Positions 5,332 to 7,156 of a stretch of 7,156 nucleotides of DNA are shown piece after piece. The stretch's first letter is position 1. Each line of letters begins with the position of its first letter. Source of the DNA: Clostridiaceae bacterium (GTDB lineage Bacteria > Bacillota > Clostridia > Saccharofermentanales > Fastidiosipilaceae); assembly GCA_012514965.1 (NCBI GenBank), contig JAAYZH010000333.1:1-7156 (forward strand), given 5' to 3'. The notes beneath the pieces were generated by a model that saw nothing but the letters and a program-made list of their open reading frames with translations, did not search any database and was not told where the DNA came from. The position numbers and the translations under genes are program-made.

Positions 5332-6411
5332 ATGTCGTATCCAGAGACCATGAAAGCGTTAGTTGCGTATGCGAAGGATGATTATCGTTATGAGCCGGCC
5401 TATCCCACCCCTGCGTGCGGACCGGATGACGTCATTATTAAATGCGAAGGCTGCGGAGTCTGTGCGGGTGACGTGAAGTGCCACCATGGCGCGGCGATGT
5501 TCTGGGGCGATGAGATGCAGCCCTCGTGGGTGAAGCCGCCGTTCATTCCGGGCCATGAATTCCTGGGACATATTGTGGCAGTCGGTGAGAATAGAGCTGC
5601 TGAGTTCAAGATCGGCGATCGGGTGATTGCGGACCAGATTATTCCTTGCGGCAAGTGCCGTTTCTGCAAGAGCGGCGACTATTGGATGTGCCAGCCGCAT
5701 GATATGCTCGGGTTTATGCACCACACCAATGGCGGCATGGCGGAGTATGTGCGCTTCCCGAAGACCGCTGTCATTCATCAGGTGCCGCAGGATATGACGC
5801 TGGAAGATGCATTGCTGATCGAGCCTTATGCCTGCTCGAAGCACGCGGTGGACAGGGCGGAGATTGAGGTCGAGGACATCGTCGTTCTTTCCGGTGCGGG
5901 CACGCTGGGGCTGGGCATGGTCACCTATGCGAAGATGCGACATCCCAAGAAGCTGATTGTGTTGGACCTGATCGATGAGCGTTTGGCGATGGCCAAAGCG
6001 TTCGGCGCGGACGAGGTCTGGAATCCTGGCAAGATGGATGTAGTGGCTGCTATTATGGAGCTTACCGATGGCTACGGCTGCGACAAGTATATTGAGGCTA
6101 CGGGGCACCCTTCGAGTGTGATTCAGGGCATGAATATGATCCGCAAGCTTGGCACTTTTGTGGAGTTCAGTGTCTTTAGCCAGCCCACGACAATCGACTG
6201 GTCCATTATCGGTGACCGGAAAGAGCTGAACATTCACGGAGCGCACCTGGGACCGTACTGCTATCCCTTTGTCATCGAAAACATTTACAACGGCAATCTC
6301 AAGACGGCCAAAGTCGTGACCAGCACCTTCCCGGTGGAAGAGTGGGAAAAGGCTTTCAAATTGGCTGAAGGCAAGGAAGGCGATCTCAAGGTCGTTATCA
6401 AGTTCGACTAA
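5332..6411 (+). CDS. Zinc-dependent medium-chain alcohol/polyol dehydrogenase, erythritol/L-threitol dehydrogenase-like
   Basis: A 359-residue cytoplasmic dehydrogenase of the medium-chain zinc family that should oxidise a polyol hydroxyl to a ketone with NAD+. Catalytic zinc ligands are Cys44 and His75/Glu76 in PGHE. The structural zinc lobe has Cys106, Cys109, Cys112 and Cys120. The nucleotide loop GAGTLG is at 188-193, and the acidic D212 at the end of the next strand favours NAD over NADP. Recalled resemblance to Mycobacterium smegmatis erythritol/L-threitol dehydrogenase (EltD) is strong, including a CHHGAAMFWGDE block (50-61), CRFCKSG and MCQPHD (109-124), DWSII and GAHLGPYC. Start ATG 5332 is fixed by AAGGAG (5320-5325), six bases upstream; the frame opens at 5272 but has no such site there. 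The FGGY kinase follows 36 bases later, so the two are likely co-transcribed. The exact polyol (C4 or C5) is not certain. Confidence 0.92.
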   Translation: MSYPETMKALVAYAKDDYRYEPAYPTPACGPDDVIIKCEGCGVCAGDVKCHHGAAMFWGDEMQPSWVKPPFIPGHEFLGHIVAVGENRAAEFKIGDRVIADQIIPCGKCRFCKSGDYWMCQPHDMLGFMHHTNGGMAEYVRFPKTAVIHQVPQDMTLEDALLIEPYACSKHAVDRAEIEVEDIVVLSGAGTLGLGMVTYAKMRHPKKLIVLDLIDERLAMAKAFGADEVWNPGKMDVVAAIMELTDGYGCDKYIEATGHPSSVIQGMNMIRKLGTFVEFSVFSQPTTIDWSIIGDRKELNIHGAHLGPYCYPFVIENIYNGNLKTAKVVTSTFPVEEWEKAFKLAEGKEGDLKVVIKFD

Positions 6412-6447
6412 GCCTGCGTGTGTCACGTGGCAGCTGCGGGAGGTTTT

Positions 6448-7156
6448 ATGGACAAGTATCTGATTGGCCTGGACAATGGCGGCACACTGATCAAGGCTAT
6501 CGTCTTCGACACAGCGGGCAACGTGGTCGCGAGTGCGTCGGCGAAAACGCCCATACTCACGCCGGAGCCGGGATTTACGGAGCGGGACATGGATGAGCTC
6601 TGGCTCAAGAATTGTGACTGTGTCCGGCGGGCTTTGGCCTCCGGTGAGGTCGATCCTGCCCTGGTGGCAGGCATGGCGATCTCCGGTCACGGCAAGGGCT
6701 TGTATCTGTGGGGCAAAGGCGGCAAGCCCGCCTGCAACGGCATTGTCTCTACGGATAACCGGGCCTGGCGCTACCCCGAGCGCTGGAAGGAGGACGGTAC
6801 CTTCCGCCGCAACTACCCCAAGCTCTGCCAGAACATTATGGCGAGCCAACAGCTGTCCCTGCTCGCCTGGATGAAGGACCACAGGCCGGACGTATACGAG
6901 GACATTCGCTGGGTCTTCTCGGTCAAAGACTATCTGCGCTTCCGCTTCACCGGTGAGGCCTACTGCGAGGCTACGGATATCTCCGGTTCGGGCCTCTTGA
7001 ATGTTCGGGACAAGCAGTTCGACCGCGAAATGCTCGCGGACTTTGGCATCGGTGAGATGTTCAACTGTCTGGCACCGCTGCGCTACTCTTCGGACCACTG
7101 CGGCGGTCTCACGGCGAATGCGGCCCAGCTGACGGGGCTTCCCGAGGGCCTGCCGG
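6448..7156 (+). CDS. FGGY family carbohydrate kinase, L-xylulose kinase-like (partial, runs off the window)
   Basis: The first 236 residues of a FGGY sugar kinase, which uses ATP to phosphorylate a ketose or polyol in the cytoplasm; the family is usually about 500 residues, so roughly half is present. The phosphate loop GLDNGGTLIKA is at 7-17, a family DxGGT variant. Downstream are PGFTERDMDELW (41-52), the substrate-site region ISGHGKGLYLW (78-88) and STDNRAW (101-107). These resemble E. coli LyxK (L-xylulose kinase) as recalled, more than xylulokinase or glycerol kinase; erythritol kinase (EryA) is an alternative. Start ATG 6448 has GGGAGG (6438-6443) four bases upstream. It follows the dehydrogenase gene by 36 bases, fitting oxidation of a polyol followed by phosphorylation of the ketose. 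No stop or frameshift is seen up to the window edge. Confidence 0.9.
   Translation, partial: MDKYLIGLDNGGTLIKAIVFDTAGNVVASASAKTPILTPEPGFTERDMDELWLKNCDCVRRALASGEVDPALVAGMAISGHGKGLYLWGKGGKPACNGIVSTDNRAWRYPERWKEDGTFRRNYPKLCQNIMASQQLSLLAWMKDHRPDVYEDIRWVFSVKDYLRFRFTGEAYCEATDISGSGLLNVRDKQFDREMLADFGIGEMFNCLAPLRYSSDHCGGLTANAAQLTGLPEGLP

Noticed and set aside
5359..7098. 579-codon minus-strand open frame across the dehydrogenase and kinase genes
   Set aside because: It spans two well-supported plus-strand genes and the gap between them, shows no domain, and has the skewed His/Val/Arg composition of an antisense shadow.
1..7156. CRISPR array, tRNA, rRNA, insertion sequence or attachment site
   Set aside because: No regularly spaced repeats, cloverleaf, ribosomal RNA sequence, transposase or terminal inverted repeats were recognised.

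Overview
The window reads as a chromosomal carbohydrate or polyol catabolism region from a bacterium, most plausibly a Gram-positive anaerobe of the Clostridia type. This is inferred from strong AGGAGG-like ribosome binding sites, sigma-A-type promoters in AT-rich gaps, a Firmicutes-style lipoprotein signal peptide and a short CorA of about 318 residues. Coding regions look moderately GC-rich and intergenic regions AT-rich. The taxon cannot be fixed from this sequence.

Left part (1-1560): a leftward Gfo/Idh/MocA oxidoreductase gene is interrupted near its 3' end by an in-frame TGA at 322-324. The missing C-terminal 42 codons follow in the same frame and end at a TAA at 193-195. A hairpin terminator lies downstream at 59-91. 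Upstream is a 255-base divergent control region with a good leftward promoter, a weaker rightward promoter and several small repeats and palindromes.

Middle (1567-3720): a rightward pair encodes a TIM-barrel sugar phosphate isomerase/epimerase-like protein and a second, intact Gfo/Idh/MocA oxidoreductase. The two are separated by a 100-base gap holding a 12-bp hairpin, and the pair ends at a strong intrinsic terminator. Next comes a 37-codon lipoprotein-like ORF (3837-3950), either a gene remnant or a tiny lipoprotein. A CorA-family metal transporter with its own possible promoter follows (4055-5011).

Right part (5012-7156): a 320-base gap with a GC-rich foldable core precedes a zinc-dependent medium-chain dehydrogenase that strongly resembles erythritol/L-threitol dehydrogenase. 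A FGGY sugar kinase of the L-xylulose kinase type lies 36 bases further on and runs off the window.

How they may work together (inference): the dehydrogenase would oxidise a polyol to a ketose and the kinase would phosphorylate it. The TIM-barrel protein and the two Gfo/Idh/MocA enzymes supply epimerase/isomerase and NAD(P)-linked redox steps on a sugar or sugar derivative. The mix of medium-chain dehydrogenase, TIM-barrel protein and Gfo/Idh/MocA enzyme resembles the oxidise-epimerise-reduce logic of the E. coli ycjQRS cluster, but substrates cannot be assigned. No mobile element, CRISPR array, rRNA or tRNA was seen, and no clearly new system type is evident. The best leads are the in-frame TGA, the orphan lipoprotein signal peptide and the structured leader before the dehydrogenase.
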